Assembly (NCBI GenBank): GCA_015680685.1
Contig: MNCI01020158.1
Location: forward strand, 224,879-249,867
From: Gnetum montanum
Lineage: Eukaryota > Streptophyta > Gnetopsida > Gnetales > Gnetaceae
Direction: 5' to 3'
Length of the DNA stretch: 24,989 nt
Made by a program: the position numbers and the translations under genes. Under the pieces are notes generated by a model, which was given only the letters and a program-made list of their open reading frames with translations, was not told the DNA's origin and did no database searches. This document shows positions 9,884 to 19,111 of this stretch, one piece after another. Position 1 is the first letter of the stretch, and each line of letters begins with the position of its first letter.

Positions 9884-11240
9884 TTAGTATGGGTGGCCAT
9901 ATCTCCCACAACTAAGTTGGAAGGGGGAGATCTGAAAGATTGTGTGTGGTTGTCCATCTGGCGAGGTGTCTGTTGAGTTGGTTGGCTTGGGCTCATGGAA
10001 AGGCTTCAATTGTTGGGTGTTGACTAATTGTTTCTTATTTGGGCTATCAATTTTATAGATAATCATGATCCTAGATGGAAAAGTCTCATCAATAATGTAA
10101 GGTCCTTCCCACAACGTTTGAAATTTGGTTTCTTTGGAATACATGTGCAAGATTCCAGTAGAGGACCTTGTCTCATGGTTGAAACTTGACTTTTCTTATT
10201 TTGAGGTCATGGCGTTTCTTGTTGAATGCCTTATGCATTTTTTTGGATGATAAGGCCATTAATCAACTTTCATCTAGTACGTTGAGGTTCATTAATCATT
10301 CTTTCTATGCTAGACTTAGATTTAGGTCAAGGTCATAGGCTATAGAGAGTGTATGGAGCTCGGATTGGATGGGCTGTGTTGATAGTTTTTCGTACACAAG
10401 CTCATAGGAAGAATAACCTATGGAAAGCTTCCATGTGGAGTGATAGGCCCAAAGGGCATCATGTAATTTGGTGCTCTAGTCCCTTTGGTATTTGCTAATG
10501 CTGCGTGTTAGAATTTTTGTAATCTCCCAATTAGTGACCTTAGCTTGACCATTGGCTTGGGGGTGATATGGTGTTGTGAGTTTGTGTTCAACCCCCAAGC
10601 ACTACATAAGTTTTCAGAAAGTGGCACCTGTAAAATGAGTTCCATTATTAGAAATTAACACTCAAGGCACACCAAAACTATTTATTATATTTTGTTGTAC
10701 AAATCAAGCAATAGTAGTAGATGTATAGTCGATGACGGCTGTTGCTTTTGCCCACTTAGTGCAATAGTCAACTGTGACTATGATATATGCTTTTCCATTT
10801 GACAAAGGTGCAATGGGATCCATAAAGTCAATGCCTCAAATATCGAATGGCTTAAGAGGCTAAATCCGTTGCTACAGCCCCTCCATCCATCCCTCTAACA
10901 ATGATCACAAGCATAGACAAATTAGTGTGCATCCCTAAGGATTGTTGGTTAGTAATATCCTACCATGAGGATTTTTATGGTTGTGTGTCTTCTAGCATAA
11001 TGGCCCCCACAAGGGCCTTTGTGAGCATCTTGGAGAATGCGCAGTTGATCTGTGTTAGGGACACACCAGTGTACTAGGCCATTGGGATAGACTTTGTAAA
11101 GGTTCCCATTGATTTCCATGAAATGCTTGTCCTGGTGAAGAAACTGTTGTTTCTTTTTTATGTCTAGCCCTTGTGATAATTTTGGCTTGAGCAAATAAGT
11201 GAGGATGGAATCATACCATTTTGGTTTAGTGGGCATTTAC
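9884..11240 (-). pseudogene. Integrase pseudogene of nested gypsy element
   Basis: The domain would insert element cDNA into the genome. Reading from 11236 down: an HHCC-type N-terminal region with DAHKGPCGGHYARRHT (~11000) and CDHC (~10900), then the catalytic core. The first catalytic Asp (GIDFMDPI, 10827-10829) is intact. The second reads Asn (ISNNGTHF, 10647-10649) and the Glu reads Lys (NGQAKVTN, 10539-10541). These codons are in one frame, 60 and 36 codons apart, which gives the D-X35-E spacing. HPQANGQA and GYSSYELVYE (~10400) follow, then the C-terminal ORF 9884-10150 with LWEGPYIIDETF and QLVNTQQLKPFHEP, ending at the pol stop. Stops occur at likely W/Q codons. Without two of three catalytic residues it cannot be active. 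Confidence 0.9.
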
Positions 11241-11249
11241 ACATTAATA

Positions 11250-11830
11250 GCCCCTGTAAGGAGAGATTCATTAGGGAACTGATCAAATAATGGGCTTTCT
11301 TTCTCCTTGTCATCCCATCTTAGCTACGATAAGTGATCAATGACCACATTCTTCACACCTTTTTGATCTACCATTGTGAGATCGAAACTCTTGCAAAATC
11401 ATGAGCCATCATATGACATGGGGACTCACCATTGGTTTGTTCATCAAAAATTAGATGGTGCTATGATCTGTGTGCATGAACACTTTGTAGCCAAGAACAT
11501 AGTGCCTAAACATCTCTAATGTGAACACCATTGCCATCAATTCCTTTTCAATGGTGGTGTAGTTTAGCTATGCACTTGCAATATTTTGGCTTATGCAGTG
11601 AATGTAATATGGATGTTTTTGATCTTCCATCTATGTAAGAACTACCCCCAAAGCATAATTTGATACATCAGTCATCACATGAAATGGTCTGGACTAATCT
11701 GGTGCTTGTAGAAATGGTCCAGATGAATGATGCATTCTTCTCTGTCAATTCCACCAATGACTTAGTGATTTTGGAGAAATTCTCAATGAAACATCAGTAG
11801 TAGCCCTTATGGCCAAGGAATGATTGCACT
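11250..11830 (-). pseudogene. RNase H pseudogene of nested element
   Basis: Minus-strand text PFHVMTDVSNYALGVVL (~11690-11640), YYIHCISQNIA, LNYTTIEKELMAMVFTLEMFRHYVLGYKVFMHTDHSTI (11570-11450 in pieces) and FLMN is a typical Ty3/gypsy RNase H. It contains the intact first Asp (MTD), the Glu of EKE and the Asp of HTDHS. A few stops interrupt it. The same segment of the outer element (EKE then LM.MMYTLKKF) is where this element inserted. The remainder to ~11250 is the RNase H-integrase linker. Confidence 0.88.
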
Positions 11831-12790
11831 TCTTTAACTATTTTAGGTTGATGGGTTATTCCTTGAATAACCCTTATTTTTTTAGGGTCCACCTCAATTC
11901 TTGCTTTTGAGATATGATGCCCCAAGACTATGCCCTCTTGGATCATAAGATGGCTCTTTTGCCAATTGAGTTGGAGGTTTGTTTTGACACATCTCCTTAA
12001 TACCTGCTCAAGATAGTCCAGGGCTTACTCAAACATAGCTCTGTAGGTAGAAAAGTCATCCATGAAGACTTCTATCCCACTACTAAATTTTTTGTTGGAA
12101 AATACTAAGGACTAATCATTGAAATGTGGTTGGGACATTACATAGACCGAATGGCATTTGACAGTAAGCCAAAGTCCCCCAAGGACTTATGAAAGTTATC
12201 TTTGCCTAGTCCTTTGGTGCAATTCGAATTTGGTTATAGCCACTATAACCATTTAGAAAGCTAGAATAACTATTCCCAGAAATGGTGTCTAGCACTTGGT
12301 TGACAAAAGGCAACGGAAAATGATCTTCAAAAGTTACCATATTGAGCAACCAGAAGTCAATGCACACCTGCCATTTGCCTTCTTTCTTGGGTACAATCAC
12401 AAGTGGATTGACCCACTCACTATCTATGACAAGGTAGATGAATTTTTCCTTGAGGAGTTATTCAATATCCTCTTTGATAATATACTTTAATTTCAGATTC
12501 AAACATCGTTGTGGCTATTGTTTTGGCTTAATAGTAGGATTAGTGTATATCTGGTGCTAGCATATTCTTGGATCTATACCAGTGAGCTTAGAATATGGCC
12601 AAGCAAAGGCTACTAACCATTTTTCCATAACCTTCATCAACATTTTCTTTTGTTCTATAGCAAGCTTGGCATTAATGATGATCAACCTTTCATTTTTCAA
12701 GAACACATACTCCATTCTAGTTAGTAATGTCTTCAATTCAAGGGGTTCTTGTTTAAGATTGTCAGGAATCTCTAACTCTCCCTAATCAAC
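11830..12790 (-). pseudogene. Reverse transcriptase pseudogene of nested element
   Basis: Minus-strand order: an upstream RT segment with QEPLELKTLLTRMEYVFLKN (~12750-12690) and KQQPQRCLN (~12520); EKFIY...DSEWVNPL (~12430); then the open frame 12206-12400 with IVPKKEGKWQVCIDF and FVNQVLDTISGNSYSSFLNGYSGYNQIRIAPKD; ITFISPWGTLAY; MPFGLCNVPTTFQ; and the catalytic box VFMDDFSTYRAMFE, with FMDD at 12055-12066. LNWQKSHLMIQEGIVLGH (~11960-11910) and VQSFLGHKGYY (~11810) follow. The Asp pair is intact, but stops and shifts elsewhere kill the frame. + strand ORFs at 12296-12785 are shadows. Confidence 0.92.
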
Positions 12791-13028
12791 ATCATCATTT
12801 ACTCCTTCAGCTGGTGATGAACTTGCTCAAGTTCATCCATACTTGCAACATATTCGTATGTTAGGCCCTTAGTAGGTTGATGCACAATGTACTGCTACTA
12901 GAATCATCTGTTAGCCACTAGGTGTCTTCTTGTTCTATGACTATTGCGTACATGCATATTTGAATTTTAGCTTTTGGTGTACACAACTTGCATGTAGAGA
13001 TAGATGTTTGTTTTACTGATCATAACTT

Positions 13029-13420
13029 CTACACACAATGGCATCCTAAATTACTGTATGCGATACATGGAATCCTCTTCTTCTTGATCTTTCCAAATTC
13101 ATTTTCTTTAGATATCTCCAAGGAAATATCTGTAATGCCCATTTTGGCATCAATGGTGCTTAAGCACGCCCTTTCCATAATAATTGGGAAGTCCCCCTTG
13201 CAGTTCTCCACCTTGATTACTAGGAAGTCGATGAGATATGACCACCCACAAATGATGGTTACGATGTTCTCTACCAGTCCTAATGGAACAGTGATGGACT
13301 GGTCTACTAGTTGTAGTCAAATGTTGCTCTTATTCAAGGGAGGAAGGTTCCACATCATGTACATCTAATGCTAGATCAGATTAATACCAAAACTAGAGTT
13401 AAGAAGAGATTTACAAGGCT
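13029..13420 (-). pseudogene. Aspartic protease pseudogene of nested element
   Basis: The active-site triplet lies at 13392-13400 (minus) and reads Asn-Ser-Ser where a retropepsin needs Asp-(Ser/Thr)-Gly; both changes are single G-to-A steps. The C-terminal half is better preserved: LQLVDQSITVPLGLVENIVTIICGWSY (13330-13250), then the 60-aa open frame 13029-13211 with DFPIIMERACLSTIDAKMGITDISLEIS. It aligns with the outer element at 5155-5400. A poorly assignable linker runs on to RT at 12790. The 126-aa + strand ORF 12988-13368 is antisense to this domain and not a gene. Confidence 0.8.
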
Positions 13421-13559
13421 CATTCCTAACAATTTGCAAATATACTAAGGGATTCTCGGGATCAGCTAACTTCTTGGACAGGTTACTAGCTCAAATCCAA
13501 TCAGATACAACATGGGTCAACATTACAGTATGGATTCGAGAGGGATTTTGGTTTGAAGA

Positions 13560-15860
13560 GGACTCAGAGATAAAGGTGAGATAGAGGAAGGTGGAGGAAC
13601 AGGGTTACCAACCACTAATGTATTTGAGGGCTTTGATGGACTATGAGGTCAGAAGAAGGATCTTTTCTTTGATTGTGGTTCCAACCTAATTGGTGAGTTA
13701 ACTGGTTGTAGATTAACCACCCTCATAGCATTTATTTGCTATGGTTGGGCAAGTAGTTCATCTTGCACTAATGGAGTAGGTGGTAGCTATGTAGGAGATG
13801 GAGGAGTAGGTGTAGGGATAGGAGGAGCATGAGGATAGTAGGTGGCATTCTTCCTTAGATAGGGTGATTGGTATACTTTAGGAGGATAGTGGTAAGGTTG
13901 GTACGTGACAACATGACTAGAGGAGTCTTGTGGAGATGAAGGTTACTAAACATACTAACCATAGGTATTTGGTTGCTGGTAAGGGTATTACTATCTTGGA
14001 GGTGTGAATGCCCACGATTGTGGTTGCTACCACTGTTGGTATAATTTGTAGGGTTGCAGTGGAGTTCCACTTGGATAGTACTACTATGGTTGGTGAAATT
14101 GTCGAGAATTTCCTTGTGGATAAGGTAATTTTTTGGGTGTTTACCTTTGTACAAGTTGTGGATATAAGGCATACATCCCAAATTCCTACAAGTGTGACAC
14201 AATTGGACAAAATCCCTTGGGATTTTCATACTGGCATACTTCACATTGACCATCATCATCTAAGTTACTATTCATAACCATCTCTATCATAGCCATTTTA
14301 CCCTCACCCTTCAATATAGCACGTTCAACTTCCGGACGTCTTTGGTGCTCATACTCACCACTTTGCTTCTTGGAATCTTTAGCAATTTTAAGATAGCCAG
14401 AAACCTATTGTCCATGGAGTTCCATAATTGGTCAACCTTAGCCATGATTTCAAATTGCAAGTTCTGAAGTAGCAGGGTTTTCTGGTTAAACACCTCATCT
14501 TTGGTTAACTCATTCTCACTATCACAAAATCAAACCACCCTTTTATGGATAGAAGGGTCCCTATTTTATTCCTCTACACTTTTTCACTTTCTCAATTCTC
14601 CCTCCTCCTTGGATACTTGCTCAATTAGTTTTTGGATCCAACGAGCACTTAACTTTGTCAATCTCCCTTGAGCATAGATGCCAAGGGTTTTCCTTGTTTC
14701 AGATTGTAACCCGTTTATGATATTGAAAAGTTGATCAAGCTAAGAGTATCCATGGCTAGGAAACCTATGCAATAGAGAATAGTATCAGCAATAATAGCAT
14801 CCAAGGGCTCATGGTTTCCTTGTTTCCATCCTTGGATTTGCTTCCTCAGATTGGAGTCTCGAGAGTATGTTTGATATTTGTCATTAACAATTCCAACATC
14901 ATACTCCACTGCCTAATTGATTCTGGTTCCAAGGATCAGTACCAATTTTCTACTTCCTTTATAAGTGTTCTTGGAAATAATTACAGCTTCTACTAATCAT
15001 TCTTAATATTCTGCAAGGCACATGCATCTTGGAAGACCTAGAGATGATTTTGCAGATCAGCATCATATCCTTCCTCAAATCGAGGGATGTTGTTCATGTC
15101 TAGCCTCTTTATTATGCTATCCTTTATGTGCCTTGTTGGAATCCTCATGACATCTAAAATGTTTAACATGCCTCATGTAGCAAGTAGAGGTTCATCAAGG
15201 CCATGGTGATGGTGCCTATGGTGTTCTCTACTAGTCCTTCTTTCTTGGTGATGGATCTCTTTGGATTGCCCATGCCTTCGATTACGACTATCTTGATAGT
15301 TCTTTCTATTGTTTTGGTCTTATTGGTCATCTCCATCATGGTTATTCCCTTTGCGACCATGATCTGACCTAGATGAAGGAGAAGAATAAGAAGATGAAGG
15401 GGAAGAGGAAGGAGAACTTGCTCCATGCTGATGCTTATCACCCTTCCTTCGATGATCATGACCACAATCATGATTGTGACCTCCTTTTTCCTCCTTATCA
15501 TGACTTGCCTCTCTAGATCCATTTTTGGCATTGGATCATTCTAACCAAAACCTAGATTATGAATTTTGGATTGCACATTCTGGTTGAGGGCTCCCTGAAC
15601 AAAGTCAAAATGAGAAGAATCACTAAAGAAGTGATCGCCTCCATCTAATGGGCCAAGCAGAGGTGGAAATGTGTTTGACCCCTTGCCCTTCACAATCTCA
15701 TGTTGGTGCTCCAGCTAACAATCCCTTAACCTTTTCACTTGAGTGGGATGATAATCCCTTGAATCAGGATCTCACATCTCGTACTCTCAATGAAGATGTT
15801 GAAGCCCATGTCATGCAAGAATTAGTTGGAGCATCACTAGAACAGATCGATTAAGTGGCA
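13560..15860 (-). pseudogene. gag pseudogene and proline-rich linker of nested element
   Basis: The best gag frame on the minus strand starts upstream of 15650 (LDGGDHFFSDSSHFDFVQG, ~15645-15590). It shifts by one base near 15540 into a polar stretch rich in D, H, S, R and N (15540-15200), then reads DEPLLAT, IKRLDMNNIPRFEEGYDADL (~15120-15060) and FQDACALQNIKND (~15030). The core continues with LRKQIQGWKQGNHEPLDAI (~14850-14790), LFNIINGLQSETRKTLG (~14730-14680) and MAKVDQLWNSMDNRFLAILK (~14440-14385). A zinc knuckle (14207-14245) and a Q/Y/P-rich tail follow, then a proline-rich linker (13860-13560). Several stops and frame changes are present. The 122-aa ORF at 15163-15531 is a wrong-frame reading, and the + strand ORF 15648-15854 is antisense to the N-terminal part. 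The start codon is not determinable. Confidence 0.75.
14207..14245 (-). other. Zinc knuckle of nested gag, His replaced by Asn
   Basis: The minus strand encodes CEVCQYENPKGFC: three Cys in C-X2-C-X3-(N)-X4-C spacing with Asn at the His position. The outer element's equivalent keeps His but has lost two Cys. The pair supports a Gag zinc knuckle as the ancestral feature. Confidence 0.75.
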
Positions 15861-16163
15861 ACACAATGTTGCCTTCCATGTTGCACCACTGTAGCATTTC
15901 ATCTTGATGCAAGATGAAGGTGAAGTCTAGTACATACTCATTGGGATGAGCATATACCACCCAACATTTGTTGAGCCACCTGGTTTGCCCTGGGCGAAGA
16001 TAGGCTCCTATGAGAAGAAGACATTTTATGTTAATGAACTTATAGGTAGTTAAGGTTTAGTTTAGTTATAATTATAATTTTTATTTTTGTAAGGTTTAAC
16101 TCTTAGGATTCACACAATGAGGTTACTAAGTTTCACTCAGTTTAGATAGCACACATAGAACTA
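15861..16163 (-). other. 5' leader / possible N-terminal coding of nested element
   Basis: Lies between the PBS and recognisable gag. A minus-strand open stretch at about 16015-15830 (GAYLRPGQTRWLNKC... and WVVYAHPNEYVLDFTF) is open for about 60 codons but matches nothing I know. The part next to the PBS is AT-rich untranslated leader. Confidence 0.4.
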
Positions 16164-16185
16164 AAGTCCTCAACAATAGTGCGAA
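16164..16185 (-). other. Degraded primer binding site, probably tRNA-Asp type
   Basis: Directly after the 5' LTR, the minus strand reads TTCGCACTATTGTTGAGGAC. It resembles the GGCGCCGTTGCCGGGGA-type site used by many Athila-like elements (tRNA-Asp) after C-to-T and G-to-A decay. Position is certain from the LTR boundary; the tRNA assignment is an inference. Confidence 0.5.
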
Positions 16186-16798
16186 TGATGAGTGGTGAGG
16201 TACCCCTACATCCAACCATATGAATCACAAGCATTCACATGCAATCTAGTCAAATTTCATAGACTTTAATTACCAAGTACACTAGAGCTAAATAGTGTGT
16301 GCGTGTTGTTGTTTCATTGTCTTCCCAGTCCCACTTGTGAAATGTAAAATTATTTTGTGTTTTATCAATTTACTCACCTAGAAAAAGAATGAAAATAAGA
16401 GTAATTAAGTGCTAAGTAAACTATGGTCTAATCTAACCTAACACAAGTAACCATTCCCACTTTCCGAATACATCCTGAACTTTGTGTAAACACTATTGGG
16501 TTGTCAAACGCTAACTGTTTCTGAGCTATCAAGTGTCACATGTATGTTCAAAGGGGTTGTACTTGTGTATTTTAATCAGTTACTTAATGAATCAAAATTA
16601 ATTGCTAAATGAATAACATTAATGTAAACTAAATGAAATCACAATATATAAGTGCATAAGAAAGAAAGTCGTAAGTGCTACAAGGTGAATCAAAGAGCTC
16701 TTCCTTGTTGCCAACACAATGGTGTATTTAGGTACATCAATGCTTGAATAAAGATATGATCACACTCAGATCTCCTGCTATGGGCACTTGGAAAATAT

Positions 16799-16836
16799 TC
16801 TAACTCTCAAATGGACATCTAACTCTTAAATGGACA
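16799..16836. repeat. 19-bp tandem duplication private to the 5' LTR
   Basis: TCTAACTCTCAAATGGACA followed directly by TCTAACTCTTAAATGGACA. The 3' LTR has only one copy (near 7668), so the duplication arose after insertion. Confidence 0.9.
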
Positions 16837-16898
16837 AACTGCAAGAGTTTCACTACTTGATTGCCAAAAAATATTCTCAATTGTGTGCTCGAGGACTG

Positions 16899-16906
16899 TA
16901 TTTATA
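16899..16906 (-). promoter_or_regulatory. TATA box of the 5' LTR
   Basis: TATAAATA on the minus strand, in the conserved context GGGTCTATAAATA. This is the functional promoter position for the nested element, about 130 bases inside the 5' edge of the LTR. Confidence 0.7.
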
Positions 16907-16924
16907 GACCCAGGAGTAACCCTG

Positions 16925-17010
16925 TGATATCGAATGTACGATATCACATCTTGGGTTGTGATATTGCGTACTCAATATTGTGTATGTGATATTGCGGCTA
17001 CTCTGATATC
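16925..17010. promoter_or_regulatory. Six GATAT-core repeats in the U3 (right LTR)
   Basis: TGATATCG 16925, CGATATCA 16939, TGATATTG 16959, CAATATTG 16973, TGATATTG 16987 and TGATATCA 17003. Order and spacing parallel the left LTR. They sit just upstream of the TATA box in element sense. Confidence 0.55.
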
Positions 17011-17037
17011 AGAGTGTATGAAAAACATGATTTATTA

Positions 17038-17042
17038 AAGTT
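17038..17042. repeat. Target site duplication, right copy (AAGTT)
   Basis: Immediately follows the right LTR edge; pairs with GAGTT at 7011-7015 with one transition. Confidence 0.85.
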
Positions 17043-17330
17043 GATGACTATGATGTATACACTAAAAAAGTTTTGATCATACATTCTTGATTATCTTGTA
17101 TACATCCACACTAACCATAGTGCAATAAGGTTTTTGATGAACAATGTAGTGGTAAGTCTAAGGGTAATATGATAGCTTATGATCTTGTAGGAATTCAACA
17201 TCACTATGAAATATAAAAAGGACACAAAAAATGTAGGTACTGATCATTTGTTAAGATGAAGATAGAAACTAAAAGATGATGAAGAACTAGTGGTAGACCA
17301 ACTTTTTGATGACTTATTATCTAGAAAGTT
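17043..17330 (+). pseudogene. C-terminal half of RNase H, outer element
   Basis: Continues the domain broken at 7015. After the duplication the frame reads LMTMMYTLKKF, then YILDYLVYIHTNHSAIRFLMNN (~17075-17145). This is the second half of a Ty3/gypsy RNase H, with the HTDHS-type motif reading HTNHS (Asp to Asn). The corresponding nested-element text is at 11570-11450. LLKMKI/DEELVVDQLFDDLLS-like text then leads toward integrase. Stops are present. Confidence 0.82.
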
Positions 17331-18580
17331 CACAATGGTTGTAGATTTGAAAATAAAGCCCTAGTTAATAGATTATATGGGTCATCTAACTTCATAAGAA
17401 ATTCTTAATAAATGGGATAAAAATAAAAAAGAATAGTTTTTCCATCAAGTAAAAAAATTAATTGAAATTCATTATAATCTATCTAAGATTTTCATGGATT
17501 GACTAATTTGATGATGTGTCCTAGAAGAAAGTCAGAAGTAAGTCCTATAAGATGCACATGAGAGGACCATGTGGTGACCATTATGTAAGATGAAGGACAA
17601 ATGTAAAACTCTTAATGTCAAGTTACTTTTGGTCCATCATATTTAGGAATACATATCTATTTTCACATTCTTGTAAAAGATTCTAGAAGGACAAAGGAAT
17701 GATAGCTAGAAATGAGGGACCAAAATAGTGGATATAGTCATTGGAGCCATTTTATATTTAGGGAATTGATTTATGGGATTCGCTATTCCAAGGTTGAATG
17801 GAAAGTCATACATAATTATTACCATTAACTATTGTACAAATTGAGCAAAAGTAGATGCAGTAAAGAATTATACATCAACAACAATAGCTAAGTATTTAAA
17901 AGAAAATGGAACACACTTCACAAGAGATACATTTAAAAGATTAATGCAACATACTAGGGTCAACCATAAACTAACAATAGCATATCACCCTCAAGTGAAT
18001 GGTTAGGCTAACATAAGTAATAGAGAAATTACATGAATTCTAATTATAACTTTTAGTATGTATAGGAAGGAGTAGAATAATAAGCTTAATGTTGTTCTAT
18101 GGGCATATCAATCAATTTGAAAACTTCCTATGGGGTATTCATCTTATGAACTTGTATATGGCAAGTTATTAACTTTGCTAATCCAAGTAGAAATTCATAT
18201 CCTAACTACCACCTATTTTCTAAATATAAATGTAAATTTCACCTAGAAAGAACATTTAATGAACCTTAACCTATTGTATGAAAATTGATTAGTAGCTCAA
18301 ATATTCAACAAAACCCATAAAAAGTACATGAAATATCAACAACATGTTGGGATTTGACAAGTTTATATTAGAATAGATGATAGAGTCATATATTATAATT
18401 CAAACCATGTGATGCAATGAAATAAGTTTCAAGAATTATGGGAAGAACTATATAACATCCATGTTATGCATCAATCTAGCACCATGCAAATTTATCATCC
18501 TAACAGCTCACAAAAACTTATTTTTGTTAATATCTCATAGTTTAAACCATTTAATAACTTCCATCCACTTGTAGAGTTGA
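17330..18580 (+). pseudogene. Integrase pseudogene, outer element
   Basis: HHCC-region text GPCGDHYV (~17570) comes first, then the core: the first catalytic Asp is present in GIDLWD (17768-17770) but in a different frame from the rest. NGKSYIIITINYCTNWAK (~17800-17855) follows, with the conserved Asp before Tyr-Cys turned to Asn (17827-17829). At KENGTHF (17899-17919) about 15 codons carrying the second catalytic Asp are missing relative to the nested copy. The Glu site reads Asn (18010-18012). Then TIAYHPQVNG, LWAYQS, GYSSYELVYGK (~18135) and a C-terminal part with KFQELWEELYNIH (~18425-18465) and IYHPNSSQKLIFVN (~18490-18530) mirror the nested pol end. Non-functional. Confidence 0.87.
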
Positions 18581-19015
18581 CCATTGCCTTCACTAACCAA
18601 ACACTCCACTTTGAAGTCAAATTCTACAAAATTCTCATAAGAATCCATAATTGAAAACAAGAAAGAAAACAAAACTCTTTATTCTTGCTTGAAAATATGA
18701 AGATTCATATAAATTTTGGAAGTAAACATCCCAAGAATAGATAACACTCAACATCCTCACAATGATTCTCCTCTCACACATGACATAAACCAAACAACAA
18801 TGGCTCTTTCTTAGTCTCTTCACATAATGGCAAAAAATAACTTAAGATGAGCTTCATACTCTTCTCTCTCAAGGCACTCTCTAGCTCTCTCTCTAGAGGC
18901 ACCTTGTAGGCTTTCTCATCATCTTACACTTGGAAGATCTTTTCTCTCAATCTCCACCTTAAGACCAACTTTCTCTCTTAGGAATAGCCTACTCAAACTC
19001 AAGCCTTTGATGATG

Positions 19016-19023
19016 TTTTTATA
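19016..19023 (-). promoter_or_regulatory. TATA box of the minus-strand LTR
   Basis: TATAAAAA on the minus strand (TTTTTATA on +), followed in transcription direction by a GA-rich leader-like region and preceded by the octamer cluster. Confidence 0.5.
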
Positions 19024-19111
19024 GATTTCCAACTGATCCTTGATCTTTCCTCATATTACAATTCAATTTGGAGTCCACTAGAATCAATACAGGTAGTATG
19101 TGAAGAAGAGA

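Larger units (their letters stand above)
7016..17037 (-). mobile_element. Nested Ty3/gypsy LTR retrotransposon, ~10.0 kb, minus strand
   Basis: Complete structural limits are visible: LTRs at 7016-7883 and 16186-17037 in the same orientation, ends TGAT...ATCA (right inner end decayed to TTA), a 5-bp target duplication, a degraded PBS next to the right LTR and a G-rich PPT next to the left LTR. Coding order on the minus strand is gag, protease, RT, RNase H, integrase, which is Ty3/gypsy and not Copia. About 2 kb of non-coding sequence separates pol from the 3' LTR, as in long Athila/Tat-like elements. The coding parts carry many stops and frameshifts. The LTRs differ by numerous substitutions and several indels (I did not compute identity), so the insertion is old. 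Confidence 0.92.
16186..17037 (-). repeat. 5' LTR of nested gypsy element
   Basis: Partner of 7016-7883. On the minus strand it runs from TAATAAATC (17037; the terminal TGAT has decayed to TAAT) to CTCATCA (16186). It lacks about 40 bases present in the other LTR (near 16345) and has a private 19-bp tandem duplication at 16799-16836. TATA at 16899-16906 and six GATAT-core octamers at 16925-17010 match the left copy in number and order. Confidence 0.93.
3540..18580 (+). mobile_element. Outer decayed Ty3/gypsy element, split by nested insertion
   Basis: This is the + strand order gag, protease, RT, RNase H, integrase, interrupted at 7015/17043 by the 10-kb minus-strand element. Each domain aligns by eye with the corresponding domain of the nested element, so the two belong to one lineage. 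Removing the insert together with one copy of the 5-bp target duplication rejoins the RNase H reading frame. Limits are approximate: the 5' limit is where gag-like text becomes recognisable, and the 3' limit is where pol C-terminal similarity fades. Its own LTRs, PBS and PPT were not identified. Many stops and several frameshifts make it non-functional. Confidence 0.8.

Noticed and set aside
12988-13368. 126-aa + strand ORF, the longest on this strand in the nested element
   Set aside because: It is antisense to the protease domain, which aligns with the outer element's protease in the minus frame.
13855-14259. 134-aa and 97-aa minus-strand ORFs over the gag tail
   Set aside because: The frame holding the zinc knuckle CEVC...C (14207-14245) and the Q/Y/P-rich tail is different; these are shadows of a frame-damaged gag.
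15163-15531. 122-aa minus-strand ORF rich in M, I, V and L
   Set aside because: The alternative frame over the same bases gives a polar D/H/S/R-rich gag segment that continues into gag text matching the outer element; the ORF is a wrong-frame reading.
15648-15854. 68-aa + strand acidic ORF (TFSLEWDDNPLNQD...) that looks protein-like
   Set aside because: It lies antisense to the N-terminal gag region of the nested element, whose minus frame is also coding-like there. No family match and no promoter context; kept only as a possibility.
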